Below, piece after piece: positions 8,669-17,761 of a DNA stretch of 64,000 nt. Under the pieces are notes generated by a model. That model ran no database searches. It was not told where the DNA came from and worked only from the letters and a program-made list of their open reading frames with translations. The DNA is from Streptomyces sp. TN58. GTDB taxonomy: Bacteria > Actinomycetota > Actinomycetes > Streptomycetales > Streptomycetaceae. Positions within the stretch are counted from its first letter, which is position 1. Each line of letters begins with the position of its first letter. Made by a program: the position numbers and the translations under genes. The stretch is from assembly GCF_001941845.1 (NCBI RefSeq), contig NZ_CP018870.1, forward strand, positions 5,742,001 through 5,806,000, written 5' to 3'.

Positions 8669-10168
8669 GTGAGTAGGGATACGAACAGCCCCTTCCGCAC
8701 CAAGACGGTGGAGCAGTCCATCCGTGACACGGAGGAGCCGGAACACGCGCTCCGGAAGTCGCTCTCCGCCTGGGACCTGACGGTGTTCGGTGTGGGTGTC
8801 ATCATCGGCACCGGCATCTTCGTCCTGACGGGCATCGCGGCCCGGAACAACGCCGGACCCGCCACCGCCCTCGCCTTCGTGGCAGCGGGCATCGTCTGCG
8901 CCCTCGCGGCGCTCTGCTACGCGGAGTTCGCGTCCACCGTCCCGGTGGCGGGATCGGCGTACACCTTCAGTTACGCCTCCATCGGTGAACTGCCCGCCTG
9001 GATCATCGGCTGGGACCTGGTGCTGGAGTTCGCGCTCGGCACCGCGGTGGTCGCCGTCGGCTGGTCCGGCTACGTACGCCACCTCATGGACACCAACCTG
9101 GGCTGGACCCTGCCGACCTCCCTCTCAGGGCCGGACGCAGGCGGCCACTTCGACCTGCTGGCCTTCCTGCTGGTCCTGGTGCTGACCTGGATCCTGGTCG
9201 TCGGAACGAAGCTGTCCGCCCGCATCACCGCCGTCGTCGTCGCCATCAAGGTGACCGTGGTGATGCTCGTCATCATCGCGGGCCTGTTCTTCATCAAGGC
9301 GGACAACTACTCGCCGTTCATCCCGCCGGCCAAGCCACAGGCAGAGGGTGTCAGCGGCTGGCACTCCCCGCTGGTGCAGGTGCTCTTCGGCTACGAGCCC
9401 ACCAACTTCGGCGTCATGGGCATCTTCACGGCGGCCTCGCTCATCTTCTTCGCCTTCATCGGCTTCGACGTCGTGGCCACGGCGGCGGAGGAGACCAGGA
9501 ACCCCCAGCGGGACATGCCGCGCGGCATCCTCGGCTCGCTGCTGATCTGCACGGTCCTCTACGTGGCCGTGACACTGGTCGTGACCGGCATGCAGAAGTA
9601 CTCGGAGATGTCGCCGACCGCGCCACTGGCCGAGGCCTTCAAGTCGGTGAACCAGCCCTTCTTCTCGGGCGCCATCAGCCTCGGCGCGTCCGTCGGCCTG
9701 ATCACCGTGTGCATGATCCTGCTGCTCGGCCAGACCCGCGTGTTCTTCGCGATGAGCCGTGACGGACTGCTTCCGCGCGTCTTCTCCGTCACCCACCCCA
9801 CGTACCGCACCCCCTACCGGGCGACCATCCTCCTCGGTGTGGTCATCGCCGTCGTCGCGGGCTTCACCAGCCTGGCGAAGCTGGCCGAACTGGTGAACAT
9901 CGGCACCCTGTTCGCCTTCGTGGTCGTCGCGCTCGGCGTGATCGTCCTGCGCAAGACCCGCCCCGACCTGCACCGCGCCTTCCGCACCCCCTGGGTGCCG
10001 CTGGTCCCCATCCTGTCGATCCTCGCCTCGCTCTGGCTGATGCTCAACCTGCCGGCCGAGACGTGGCTGCGCTTCGGCATCTGGATGGTCATCGGCGTCA
10101 TCGTCTACTTCGCCTACGGACGGCAGCACAGCCGCCTCGGCAAGGTGGGCGCGGACGCCAAGTACTAG
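8669..10168 (+). CDS. APC-family amino-acid permease (cationic amino-acid type)
   Basis: A 499-residue membrane protein with about 12 hydrophobic segments. The first helix carries GVGVIIGTGIFVLTG, the unwound helix-1 motif of the APC superfamily, and FIGFDVVATAAEET matches helix 6 of CAT-type transporters. The N-terminal preface (KTVEQSIRDTEEPEHALRKSL) is typical of actinobacterial cationic amino-acid permeases. GTG 8669 is preferred, as GGAG lies 8-10 bases upstream; a longer start at 8618 falls inside the dxs terminator. The exact substrate is not determined. The stop codon lies within a long inverted repeat (10166-10236). Confidence 0.88.
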   Translation: MSRDTNSPFRTKTVEQSIRDTEEPEHALRKSLSAWDLTVFGVGVIIGTGIFVLTGIAARNNAGPATALAFVAAGIVCALAALCYAEFASTVPVAGSAYTFSYASIGELPAWIIGWDLVLEFALGTAVVAVGWSGYVRHLMDTNLGWTLPTSLSGPDAGGHFDLLAFLLVLVLTWILVVGTKLSARITAVVVAIKVTVVMLVIIAGLFFIKADNYSPFIPPAKPQAEGVSGWHSPLVQVLFGYEPTNFGVMGIFTAASLIFFAFIGFDVVATAAEETRNPQRDMPRGILGSLLICTVLYVAVTLVVTGMQKYSEMSPTAPLAEAFKSVNQPFFSGAISLGASVGLITVCMILLLGQTRVFFAMSRDGLLPRVFSVTHPTYRTPYRATILLGVVIAVVAGFTSLAKLAELVNIGTLFAFVVVALGVIVLRKTRPDLHRAFRTPWVPLVPILSILASLWLMLNLPAETWLRFGIWMVIGVIVYFAYGRQHSRLGKVGADAKY

Positions 10169-10236
10169 GGGGTGTCGTCGAAGTCCCGTCCGGGTGGCGG
10201 GCACGGGCGGCCGACGCCACTTCGACGACCCCCCTA
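10166..10236. repeat. Long imperfect inverted repeat, possible MITE-like remnant
   Basis: Arm 10166-10184 (TAGGGGGTGTCGTCGAAGT) is the near-perfect complement of arm 10219-10236 (ACTTCGACGACCCCCCTA), with a 34-base centre. The left arm includes the stop codon of the permease. Part of it (10202-10234) matches 60232-60264 at 28 of 33 positions, so it belongs to a dispersed family. It could be a small non-autonomous element or a duplicated terminator. Confidence 0.6.
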
Positions 10237-10255
10237 GACCCCCGCGCGCGAACGC

Positions 10256-10294
10256 CGGAGCCGGCCGTACGGGTCACCCGTACGGCCGGCTCCG
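10256..10294. terminator. Bidirectional terminator hairpin
   Basis: A perfect 18-bp stem (10256-10273 with 10277-10294) with a 3-base loop. It sits between the convergent amino-acid permease and LCP genes and can serve both strands. Confidence 0.85.
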
Positions 10295-10309
10295 TGTGCG
10301 CGGGTCCCG

Positions 10310-11350
10310 TCAGCCCTTGGCGGGGGACTCCTTGGCGGAGGCGGGGACCTTCTCGTCCTTGCGCAGGGCCTCCCACAGCTGGCTCGCCTGCGGCTCGGCC
10401 GCGACCACGCGGTTGGGGTCCGCCTTGTCGTAGGCGACCGGCAGCATGATGGTCTCCATCGTCTCCGGGTTCACGCCCTTCATGCTCCGCGCGAAGTCGG
10501 ACAGCGCGGTGAGTGAGGCCAGATCGGAGTCCGTGGTCAGCGACTTGGTGCCCGCGTCGGCGAGCTTGTAGAGCCGCGCCGGGTTGCCGAGGGCGTCCTG
10601 CTTCTTGATCTCCGCCAGCATCGCCAGCATGAACTGCTGCTGCAGGCCGATGCGTCCGAGGTCGCTGCCGTCGCCGTAGCCGTACCGGGTACGGACGAAC
10701 TTGAGCGAGTCGGCGCCGTCCAGCCGGTGCGTGCCCGCGTCGAGCTTCAGACCGCCCTTGGCGCCGCTCATCGGCTTGTCCAGGGTCACGGTGACCCCGC
10801 CCAGCGCGTCCACCAGCCCCTTGAACCCGGCGAAGTCCACCTCGACGAAGTGGTCCACGCGCACACCGGACATCTGCTCGACGGTGTTGACCACACAGGC
10901 CGGACCGGCCAGCGAGTAGACGGAGTTGAACATGACCCGCTTCGCGGACGGCACCGTCTTGCCGTCGCGGTCCTTGCACTCGGGCCGGGTGATGAGGGTG
11001 TCGCGGGGAATGCTCACCGCGGTGGCCTTCGCCCGGCCCTCGGGTATGTGCACCAGCATCGCGGTGTCCGAGCGGGCGCCGCTGACGGCGCCGTGGTCGA
11101 GGTCGCCGTTGGCGCCGGCCCGCGAGTCGGAGCCGAGCACCAGGATGTTCTGCGCGTTCGCGACGACCTTGGCGGGCCGGTTGTCCCCGATCGCCTGATC
11201 CAGGTCGACGCTGTCGATGTTGCCGTTGAGGTGGCTGTACGCCCACCAACCCGCCCCGGCCGCGCCCAGGATCAGCACGGCGACCAGCAGCAGGGTGATC
11301 CGCAGAATGCGGCGTCGGCGGCGCCTGGGCCGCGCGTGCGTTTCCGTCAT
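10310..11350 (-). CDS. LytR-CpsA-Psr (LCP) family cell-wall transferase
   Basis: A 346-residue protein: a basic cytoplasmic N-terminus (RPRRRRRRILR), one membrane helix (about 17-40) and an external LCP domain. The domain has NILVLGSDSRAG, ARSDTAMLVHI, SIPRDTLI and VRTRYGYGDGSDLGRIGLQQQF, the conserved Asp/Arg residues that bind the polyprenyl-pyrophosphate substrate. LCP proteins attach secondary polymers such as teichoic-acid-like glycans or capsule to peptidoglycan. ATG 11350 is the only start before the TM segment. It lies downstream of the fad genes but is separated from them by a hairpin. Confidence 0.92.
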   Translation of the reverse strand: MTETHARPRRRRRRILRITLLLVAVLILGAAGAGWWAYSHLNGNIDSVDLDQAIGDNRPAKVVANAQNILVLGSDSRAGANGDLDHGAVSGARSDTAMLVHIPEGRAKATAVSIPRDTLITRPECKDRDGKTVPSAKRVMFNSVYSLAGPACVVNTVEQMSGVRVDHFVEVDFAGFKGLVDALGGVTVTLDKPMSGAKGGLKLDAGTHRLDGADSLKFVRTRYGYGDGSDLGRIGLQQQFMLAMLAEIKKQDALGNPARLYKLADAGTKSLTTDSDLASLTALSDFARSMKGVNPETMETIMLPVAYDKADPNRVVAAEPQASQLWEALRKDEKVPASAKESPAKG

Positions 11351-11386
11351 GGGGGTGAATCTTAGACAGGTATTCGAACGGCCGGA

Positions 11387-11410
11387 GCCCGCCCCCCGTG
11401 GGAGGCGGGC
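11387..11410 (-). terminator. Hairpin after fadB
   Basis: A 7-bp stem GCCCGCC / GGCGGGC (11387-11393 with 11404-11410) in the 91-base gap between the fadB stop and the LCP gene start; both genes read leftward. It is a plausible terminator for the fad operon. Confidence 0.5.
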
Positions 11411-11441
11411 CCGGTCGTCGAACAGCCGTCCGCGACCCGGA

Positions 11442-13571
11442 CTAGGCCGGGACGCTCGCGATGCCGGGGGCGAGGAACTTCTTGCCGTTCACGCGCTCCG
11501 AGACGCCCTCGCGGTCCAGGTACGGCGTGATGCCGCCCAGGTGGAAGGGCCAGCCGGCACCGGTGATGAGGCAGAGGTCGATGTCCTGGGCCTCGGCCAC
11601 GACACCCTCCTCCAGCATCAGGCCGATCTCCTGCGCCACCGCGTCCAGGACGCGCATCCGGACCTGCTCCTCCGTCAGGACGGAGTCGCCCTGCACCAGG
11701 AGCGCGGCGACCTCGGGGTCCAGCTCCGGCTTGCCGGAATCGTAGACGTAGAAGCCGCGCTTGCCGGCCTCGACGACCCGCTTGAGGTTCGGGGAGACGG
11801 TGAAGCGCTCCGGGAAGGAGCGGTTCAGGGTCTCGGAGACGTGCAGGCCGATCGCCGGGCCCACGAGTTCCAGCAGCACCAGCGGGGACATCGGCAGGCC
11901 GAGCGGCTCGATGGCCTTCTCCGCCGTGACGACCGGGGTGCCCTCGTCGATGACGTTCTGGATCTCGCCCATGAAGCGGGTCAGGATGCGGTTCACGACG
12001 AACGCCGGGGCGTCCTTGGTGAGGACCGCGGTCTTCTTCAGCTTCTTGGCGACACCGAAGGCCGTGGCCAGCGAGGCGTCGTCGGTCTGCTCGCCGCGGA
12101 CGATCTCCAGCAGCGGGAGGATCGCGACCGGGTTGAAGAAGTGGAAGCCGACCACGCGCTCCGGGTGCCGGAGCTTGGAGGCCATCTCCGACACCGACAG
12201 CGAGGAGGTGTTGGTGGCGAGGATCGCGTGCGCCGGGGCGACCGCCTCGACCTCCGCGAACACCTTCTGCTTGACGGACATCTCCTCGAACACGGCCTCG
12301 ATGATGAAGTCCGCGTCCGCGAAGCCCTCGGCCTTGTCGAGGACACCGCTCACCAGGGCGGTCAGGCGGTTGGCCTTGTCCTGGTTGATGCGGCCCTTGC
12401 CGAGCAGCTTCTGGATCTCGGCGTGGACGTAGCCCACACCCTTGTCCACGCGCTCCTGGTCGATGTCGGTGAGGACCACCGGCACCTCCAGGCGGCGCAG
12501 GAACAGCAGCGCCAGCTGCGAGGCCATCAGGCCCGCGCCGACCACGCCGACCTTGGTGACCGGACGGGCCAGCGACTTGTCCGGGGCACCGGCCGGGCGC
12601 TTGGCGCGCTTCTGGACCAGGTTGAAGGCGTAGATGCCCGAGCGCAGCTCGCCGCCCATGATGAGGTCGGCCAGGGCCGTGTCCTCGGCGTCGAAGCCGG
12701 CCTGCAGGTCGCCGTCCTTGGCCGCGGCGATGATGTCCAGCGCGCGGTAGGCGGCCGGAGCGGCGCCGTGCACCTTGGAGTCCGCGATGAAGCGGCCCTT
12801 GGCGACGGCCGCGTCCCAGGCGTCGCCGCGGTCGATCTCCGCGCGGACGACCTCGGTCTCGCCCTTGAGGACCTTCGCGGTCCACAGGAGCGACTGCTCC
12901 AGGAAGTCCGCGCCCTCGAAGATCGCGTCGGCGATGCCGAGCTCGAAGACCTGCTTGCCCTTGAGCTGGCGGTTCTGGTTCAGCGAGTTCTCGATGATGA
13001 CCGAGACCGCGCGCTCCGCGCCGATCAGGTTCGGGAGGATGGCGCAGCCGCCCCAGCCCGGAACCAGGCCGAGGAAGACCTCGGGCAGCGAGAACGCCGG
13101 GATGGCCTTCGAGACGGTGCGGTAGGAGCAGTGCAGGCCGACCTCGACACCGCCGCCCATCGCCGCGCCGTTGTAGTACGCGAAGGTGGGGACGGCCAGC
13201 GCGGAAAGGCGCTTGAAGACGTCGTGGCCGCCCTTGCCGATGGCGAGCGCCTCGTCGTGCTTCTTCAGCAGCTCGACGCCCTTGAGGTCGGCGCCGACCG
13301 CGAAGATGAACGGCTTGCCGGTGATGCCCGCGCCGACGATGGTGCCGGCGGCGGCCTCCTGCTCGACCTGGTCGATCGCCGCGTTCAGGTTGGCGAGGGA
13401 CTGCGGACCGAAGGTGGTCGGCTTGGTGTGGTCGAAGCCGTTGTCCAGCGTGATGAGCGCGAAGCGCCCGGCGCCGAACGGCAGGTCCAGGTGGCGGACG
13501 TGCGCGGACGTCACGACCTCGTCCGGGAACAGCTCGGCCGCGCCCTTCAGGAGCTCAGCGGTGGTGCTCAC
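11442..13571 (-). CDS. fadB: Fatty-acid oxidation complex alpha subunit (enoyl-CoA hydratase / 3-hydroxyacyl-CoA dehydrogenase)
   Basis: A 709-residue two-domain enzyme. Residues about 1-300 form the crotonase domain (oxyanion-hole stretch YYNGAAMGGGVEVGLHC, then LPEVFLGLVPGWGG). Residues about 330-700 form the NAD-dependent dehydrogenase, with KVGVVGAGLMASQLA and HFFNPVAILPLLEI. It hydrates enoyl-CoA and oxidises the 3-hydroxyacyl-CoA. The GTG start at 13571 overlaps the fadA stop by 4 bases, so the two are translationally coupled. Note GAGLMAS where the usual motif is GAGxMGxG; Ala in place of Gly is a small departure. Confidence 0.95.
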   Translation of the reverse strand: MSTTAELLKGAAELFPDEVVTSAHVRHLDLPFGAGRFALITLDNGFDHTKPTTFGPQSLANLNAAIDQVEQEAAAGTIVGAGITGKPFIFAVGADLKGVELLKKHDEALAIGKGGHDVFKRLSALAVPTFAYYNGAAMGGGVEVGLHCSYRTVSKAIPAFSLPEVFLGLVPGWGGCAILPNLIGAERAVSVIIENSLNQNRQLKGKQVFELGIADAIFEGADFLEQSLLWTAKVLKGETEVVRAEIDRGDAWDAAVAKGRFIADSKVHGAAPAAYRALDIIAAAKDGDLQAGFDAEDTALADLIMGGELRSGIYAFNLVQKRAKRPAGAPDKSLARPVTKVGVVGAGLMASQLALLFLRRLEVPVVLTDIDQERVDKGVGYVHAEIQKLLGKGRINQDKANRLTALVSGVLDKAEGFADADFIIEAVFEEMSVKQKVFAEVEAVAPAHAILATNTSSLSVSEMASKLRHPERVVGFHFFNPVAILPLLEIVRGEQTDDASLATAFGVAKKLKKTAVLTKDAPAFVVNRILTRFMGEIQNVIDEGTPVVTAEKAIEPLGLPMSPLVLLELVGPAIGLHVSETLNRSFPERFTVSPNLKRVVEAGKRGFYVYDSGKPELDPEVAALLVQGDSVLTEEQVRMRVLDAVAQEIGLMLEEGVVAEAQDIDLCLITGAGWPFHLGGITPYLDREGVSERVNGKKFLAPGIASVPA

Positions 13572-14794
13572 TTGGCTTCTCCCTCGGAGGTGAAGTGCGG
13601 GTTCTCCCAGATGACCGTGGCGCCCATGCCGAAGCCGACGCACATGGTGGTCAGGCCGTAGCGGACGTGCGGCTGCTCCTCGAACTGGCGGGCCAGCTGC
13701 GTCATCAGGCGCACGCCGGAGGAGGCCAGCGGGTGACCGAAGGCGATGGCGCCGCCGTACTGGTTCACGCGGGCGTCGTCGTCGGCGATGCCGTAGTGCT
13801 CCAGGAAGGCGAGGACCTGGACCGCGAAGGCCTCGTTGATCTCGAAGAGGCCGATGTCGTCGATCGTCAGGCCGGCCTGGGCCAGGGCCTTCTCGGTGGC
13901 CGGGATCGGGCCGTAGCCCATGACCTCGGGCTCGACACCCGCGAAGGAGTACGAGACGAGGCGCATCTTGACCGGGAGGTTGTTCTCGCGGGCGAAGTCC
14001 TCGGACGCGATGATCGCGGCGGTGGCACCGTCGTTGAGACCGGCGGCGTTGCCCGCGGTGACCCGGCCGTGCGTACGGAACGGGGTCTTCAGGCCGGCCA
14101 GGTTCTCCAGCGTGGTGCCCGGGCGCATCGGCTCGTCGGTGGTGACCAGGCCCCAGCCCGTCTCGCCCACCTCGGAGTTGGTGTTGCGGACCGAGATCGG
14201 GACCAGGTCCTGCTGGATCTTGCCGTCGGCGTACGCCTTGGCGGCCTTCTCCTGCGAGCGCACGGCGTACTCGTCGGCGCGGAGCTTGGTGATCGTCGGG
14301 TACCGGTCGTGCAGGTTCTCGGCGGTCATGCCCATGAACAGGGCGGACTCGTCGACCAGCTTCTCGGAGACGAAGCGCGGGTTCGGGTCGACGCCCTCGC
14401 CCATGGGGTGGCGGCCCATGTGCTCGACGCCGCCGGCGAGGGCGACGTCGTAGGCACCGAAGGCCACACCGCCCGCGACGGCGGTCACGGCGGTCAGCGC
14501 GCCGGCGCACATGCGGTCGATGGAGTAGCCGGGGACGGACTGCGGGAGGCCCGCGAGGATTCCGGCCGTGCGGCCCAGCGTCAGGCCCTGGTCGCCGATC
14601 TGCGTGGTCGCGGCGATGGCGACCTCGTCGATCTTCTTGGGGTCCAGGTCCGGGTTGCGGCGCAGCAGCTCCCGGATCGCCTTCACGACGAGGTCGTCGG
14701 CGCGGGTCTCGTGGTAGATGCCCTTCGGGCCCGCCTTGCCGAACGGGGTGCGGACGCCGTCGACGAAGACGACGTCCCTGACGGTACGAGGCAC
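13568..14794 (-). CDS. fadA: Acetyl-CoA C-acyltransferase (thiolase)
   Basis: A 408-residue thiolase catalysing the last beta-oxidation step, thiolytic cleavage of 3-ketoacyl-CoA. The nucleophilic Cys is in SIDRMCAGALTA, the catalytic His in GGAIAFGHPLASSG and the second Cys in TTMCVGFGMGA. GTG 14794 is chosen because GGAGGAGA lies about 6-13 bases upstream. It is the first gene of the fadA-fadB operon. A palindrome-like site sits about 90 bases upstream (14882-14893). Confidence 0.95.
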   Translation of the reverse strand: MPRTVRDVVFVDGVRTPFGKAGPKGIYHETRADDLVVKAIRELLRRNPDLDPKKIDEVAIAATTQIGDQGLTLGRTAGILAGLPQSVPGYSIDRMCAGALTAVTAVAGGVAFGAYDVALAGGVEHMGRHPMGEGVDPNPRFVSEKLVDESALFMGMTAENLHDRYPTITKLRADEYAVRSQEKAAKAYADGKIQQDLVPISVRNTNSEVGETGWGLVTTDEPMRPGTTLENLAGLKTPFRTHGRVTAGNAAGLNDGATAAIIASEDFARENNLPVKMRLVSYSFAGVEPEVMGYGPIPATEKALAQAGLTIDDIGLFEINEAFAVQVLAFLEHYGIADDDARVNQYGGAIAFGHPLASSGVRLMTQLARQFEEQPHVRYGLTTMCVGFGMGATVIWENPHFTSEGEAK

Positions 14795-15129
14795 GTTGGC
14801 TCTCCTCCAGGTGCGGGATGGCACTGCTGCGCGGGGGCGCACTCGGCACAGTGTGCTGAGCGCCCGCTCACCCGACCATGCTACTTGCGGGTAACCAATG
14901 TGCACACCCCCTCCCCGAGGAGCGGCGAAGGTCACACTCCGCACCCGCCGCCAGGTCCCCGCGCGCCCCCTCCCGCGCCCGTCCGATCGGAGCGGGTCCG
15001 GTGCCCCGATCGGGTCGGCCGCCCGGCCGCCACGGTCACGTCGATGGCGCCCGGCGCGCCCCTTCCGGATTCTGGCCCCGTCCCGGCACCGCGCCCCGGA
15101 CCCCGGCCGACCGAACGGAGACCCCGGCC
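14795..15129. promoter_or_regulatory. Divergent intergenic region with operator-like site
   Basis: This 335-base region separates fadA (leftward) from an alpha/beta hydrolase (rightward). It has a local AT-richer patch at 14876-14902 containing TACTTGCGGGTA (14882-14893), in which four of six base pairs are symmetrical. Sites of roughly this shape are used by TetR-type repressors of fatty-acid degradation in actinobacteria, but the match is by eye only. The rest is GC-rich with no recognisable gene. Confidence 0.4.
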
Positions 15130-16302
15130 ATGCAGATCAAGACGACCGACCACGAGGTCAAGCACCCTTCCACCCTCCCCGTCAACGAAGGCGAGGTGGT
15201 CAAACTCTTCGTCCGGGAACGCGACGGGACGAAGAATCCCACCAAGCGCACCGCCGTCCTGATGCTGCACGGCCGCAGCGTCCCCGTCCTGCCCGGCGCG
15301 GACCTGGGCACCGGCGAGTACAACTGGATGCTGTTCCTCGCCAAGGCGGGCTTCGACGTCTTCGCCATGGACCTCCAGGGCCACGGCCGTTCGCCGCGCC
15401 CGGCGGTCATGAACGAGCCCTGCAACACCAACAGCACCCAGCAGGCGAAGCTCCTGCACGACGGCCACCCGCTGCCGGGCCCCTGCACCCCCGCGTACGC
15501 CAAGCACCTCGGCGACTCCGAGCAGGACTGGGCCGAGGTCCACACCGTCGTCGAGTACATCAAGGCCGAGCGCGGTGTGGAGAAGGTCGCCCTCTTCGGC
15601 TGGTCAGCCGCCGCGGTGGCGCTGGGCCCCTACGCCATCCAGCACCCGGAGAACGTCTCCAGCCTGTTCCTGCTCGCCCCGGTCTTCCGGCCGGACGGGC
15701 CCGGGAGCAAGCCGGGCACCAAATGGGAGCGGCCGGACGCGCTGCCCCCTCCGCCCTCCCTGTGGACCTACCCGATGAACATCACCGGCCGGCAGGGCTT
15801 CTCAGACGCCTGGGACAAGGAACTCGGCTGCGGCGAGGAGCAGCGTGCGGAGGGCATGGTCGACACGGTCTGGGCGGCGATCATGGAGAACGACGTGGTG
15901 GGCCGCAACTGGGGGCCGCCGGTGTCCGGCGTGCCCTCGGGCGTGCTGCGCTTCCGCAACGCCTTCTGGTGGGGGTGGAACAGGGACGGCGCCAAGGTGG
16001 ACGACGTCCTCGGCAACCAGGTGCCGGTGCTCATCGTCGTCGGCGAGCACGACAGGACGGTGAACAGCGTCCCGGGCACCAACCCCTTCCTCTCGGTCAC
16101 CGAGCTGTACAAGGCGATCCCCGGTCCGAAGAAGATGCACTTCAAGGTCGCCTGCGCGGGCCACCAGATTCCCTGGGAGCGGGTGGTCAAGCACGTCCAC
16201 CAGCTGTCCCGGAAATGGCTCAAACACACCGAGATCGACGGCCACACACAGGGGACCTTCGCCATGGACACGGACGGCGACTACACCGGGCAAGCGCTGT
16301 GA
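15130..16302 (+). CDS. Alpha/beta hydrolase
   Basis: A 390-residue cytoplasmic hydrolase. The nucleophile elbow is LFGWSAAAVALG (GxSxA), an oxyanion-type VLMLHGRSVP appears early, DLQGHGRSP follows strand 4, and the acid and base are likely in VVGEHDRTV and CAGHQIPWE. A long Cys-containing insertion (PCNTNSTQQ...PGPCTPAY) follows strand 4. ATG 15130 is chosen with GGAG 9 bases upstream. There is no signal peptide. It is divergent from the fad operon, and the substrate is unknown; an esterase or lipid-linked hydrolase role is possible but unproven. Confidence 0.8.
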   Translation: MQIKTTDHEVKHPSTLPVNEGEVVKLFVRERDGTKNPTKRTAVLMLHGRSVPVLPGADLGTGEYNWMLFLAKAGFDVFAMDLQGHGRSPRPAVMNEPCNTNSTQQAKLLHDGHPLPGPCTPAYAKHLGDSEQDWAEVHTVVEYIKAERGVEKVALFGWSAAAVALGPYAIQHPENVSSLFLLAPVFRPDGPGSKPGTKWERPDALPPPPSLWTYPMNITGRQGFSDAWDKELGCGEEQRAEGMVDTVWAAIMENDVVGRNWGPPVSGVPSGVLRFRNAFWWGWNRDGAKVDDVLGNQVPVLIVVGEHDRTVNSVPGTNPFLSVTELYKAIPGPKKMHFKVACAGHQIPWERVVKHVHQLSRKWLKHTEIDGHTQGTFAMDTDGDYTGQAL

Positions 16303-16306
16303 ACCG

Positions 16307-16345
16307 GCCGTGCCCCGGCCGGCGCGTCGCGGACCGGGGCACGGC
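16307..16345. terminator. Bidirectional terminator hairpin
   Basis: A perfect 12-bp stem GCCGTGCCCCGG / CCGGGGCACGGC (16307-16318 with 16334-16345) with a 15-base loop. It lies between the convergent hydrolase and RNase D genes. Confidence 0.75.
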
Positions 16346-16354
16346 GGGGACCGG

Positions 16355-17638
16355 CTACGCCGTGGCCGTCAGGGCCGCGACCAGGACCGGGGTCACCTGC
16401 TCGATCTGCCAGGGGCGGGCGCCGTGGAGGGCCAGGGACCGGGACACCGCGTCCTCGTCCAGCCGCTGCGGCGGCTCCCAGCACAGGCGGCGGACCGTGT
16501 CCGGGGTGATCAGGTTCTCCTGGGGCAGGTTCAGCTGCTCCGCCAGGGCCGACACGGCCGTACGGGCGGCGGCCAGCCGGGCCGCGGCGGCCGGGTCCTT
16601 GTCGGCCCAGGAACGCGGCGGAGGCGGGCCCGCCGGCGTCGCGCCCGGCTGCGGCAGCTCGCTCTCGGGCAGCGCCTTCGCCCGGTCCACGGCGGCCATC
16701 CACTGGTCGAGCTGGCGGCGGCCCATGCGCTGCCCGTAGCCGGGCAGGGCCGACAGGGTGTGCACGTTCGCGGGCAGGGCCAGCGCGGCCTCGACGATCG
16801 CGGCGTCGCCCAGCACCTTGCCCGGGGACACGTCACGCCGCTGCGCGATCCGGTCCCGGGACTCCCACAGCTCCCGTACGACCGCCATCTGCCGGCGGCG
16901 GCGCACCTTGTGCATGCCGGACGTGCGGCGCCACGGGTCCTTGCGCGGCGGAGCCGGCGGCGCGGAGGCGATCGCGTCGAACTCCTGCCGGGCCCACTCC
17001 AGCTTGCCCTGGCCGTCCAGCTCCTCCTCCAGCGCGTCCCGCAGGTCCACCAGCAGCTCCACGTCCAGAGCGGCGTAGCGCAGCCACGGCTCGGGCAGCG
17101 GCCGGGTGGACCAGTCGACGGCGGAGTGGCCCTTCTCCAGGGCGTAGCCGAGAACGCTCTCGACCATCGCGCCGAGCCCGACCCGCGGGAAGCCGGCGAG
17201 CCGGCCGGCCAGCTCGGTGTCGAACAGCGACGTGGGGACCATGCCTATTTCGCGCAGGCAGGGCAGGTCCTGGGTGGCGGCGTGCAGGATCCACTCGGTG
17301 CCGGAGAGCGCCTCGCCCAGAGAGGACAGGTCGGGGCAGCCCACCGGGTCGATCAGCGCGGACCCGGCACCCTCGCGGCGCAGCTGCACCAGGTAGGCGC
17401 GCTGGCCGTAGCGGTATCCGGAGGCGCGCTCGGCGTCCACGGCCACGGGGCCGGTGCCCGCGGCGAAGGCCGCGACCACGTCGGCGAGGGCGTCCGCGTC
17501 GGCGACCACCGGGGGGATCCCCTCGCGGGGCTCCAGCAATGGGATCGGCACCCCACCGGGCGGAACAACGACGTCGTCCGGGGGGCCGCCCCCGGTGGTG
17601 GTGCGCAGGTCTGCTGCGGTCTCTTGGGCGTCGGTCAC
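16355..17638 (-). CDS. rnd: Ribonuclease D-type 3'-5' exonuclease with HRDC domain
   Basis: A 427-residue protein with the DEDD nuclease residues in order: D68 and E70 in VAVDAER, D124 in HAATQDLPCL, and Y188/D192 in RYAALDVELL (the DEDDy type). HRDC-like helices follow from about residue 235 (RRRQMAVVRELWESRDRIA). Such enzymes trim tRNA and other stable RNA 3' ends. GTG 17638 is used as start; the first 35 residues are disordered. It lies downstream of whiI in the same orientation across a 123-base gap. Confidence 0.9.
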   Translation of the reverse strand: MTDAQETAADLRTTTGGGPPDDVVVPPGGVPIPLLEPREGIPPVVADADALADVVAAFAAGTGPVAVDAERASGYRYGQRAYLVQLRREGAGSALIDPVGCPDLSSLGEALSGTEWILHAATQDLPCLREIGMVPTSLFDTELAGRLAGFPRVGLGAMVESVLGYALEKGHSAVDWSTRPLPEPWLRYAALDVELLVDLRDALEEELDGQGKLEWARQEFDAIASAPPAPPRKDPWRRTSGMHKVRRRRQMAVVRELWESRDRIAQRRDVSPGKVLGDAAIVEAALALPANVHTLSALPGYGQRMGRRQLDQWMAAVDRAKALPESELPQPGATPAGPPPPRSWADKDPAAAARLAAARTAVSALAEQLNLPQENLITPDTVRRLCWEPPQRLDEDAVSRSLALHGARPWQIEQVTPVLVAALTATA

Positions 17639-17761
17639 CGGTCAAGGGTATCCGTGTATACGACGCGCCCGTCGCCGGAACGTTCCGTCGACGGGCGCGA
17701 TCAGTAGGCGGGGTGTTTGCCGGGGGCCTCCCGGAGGTTATCCGGGGGTCGCGGCCCGCGT

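Noticed and set aside
11217..13661. An 814-codon plus-strand frame opposite fadB
   Set aside because: Antisense to a clear two-domain fatty-acid oxidation gene, with Val/Leu/Asp/Arg-rich shadow composition.
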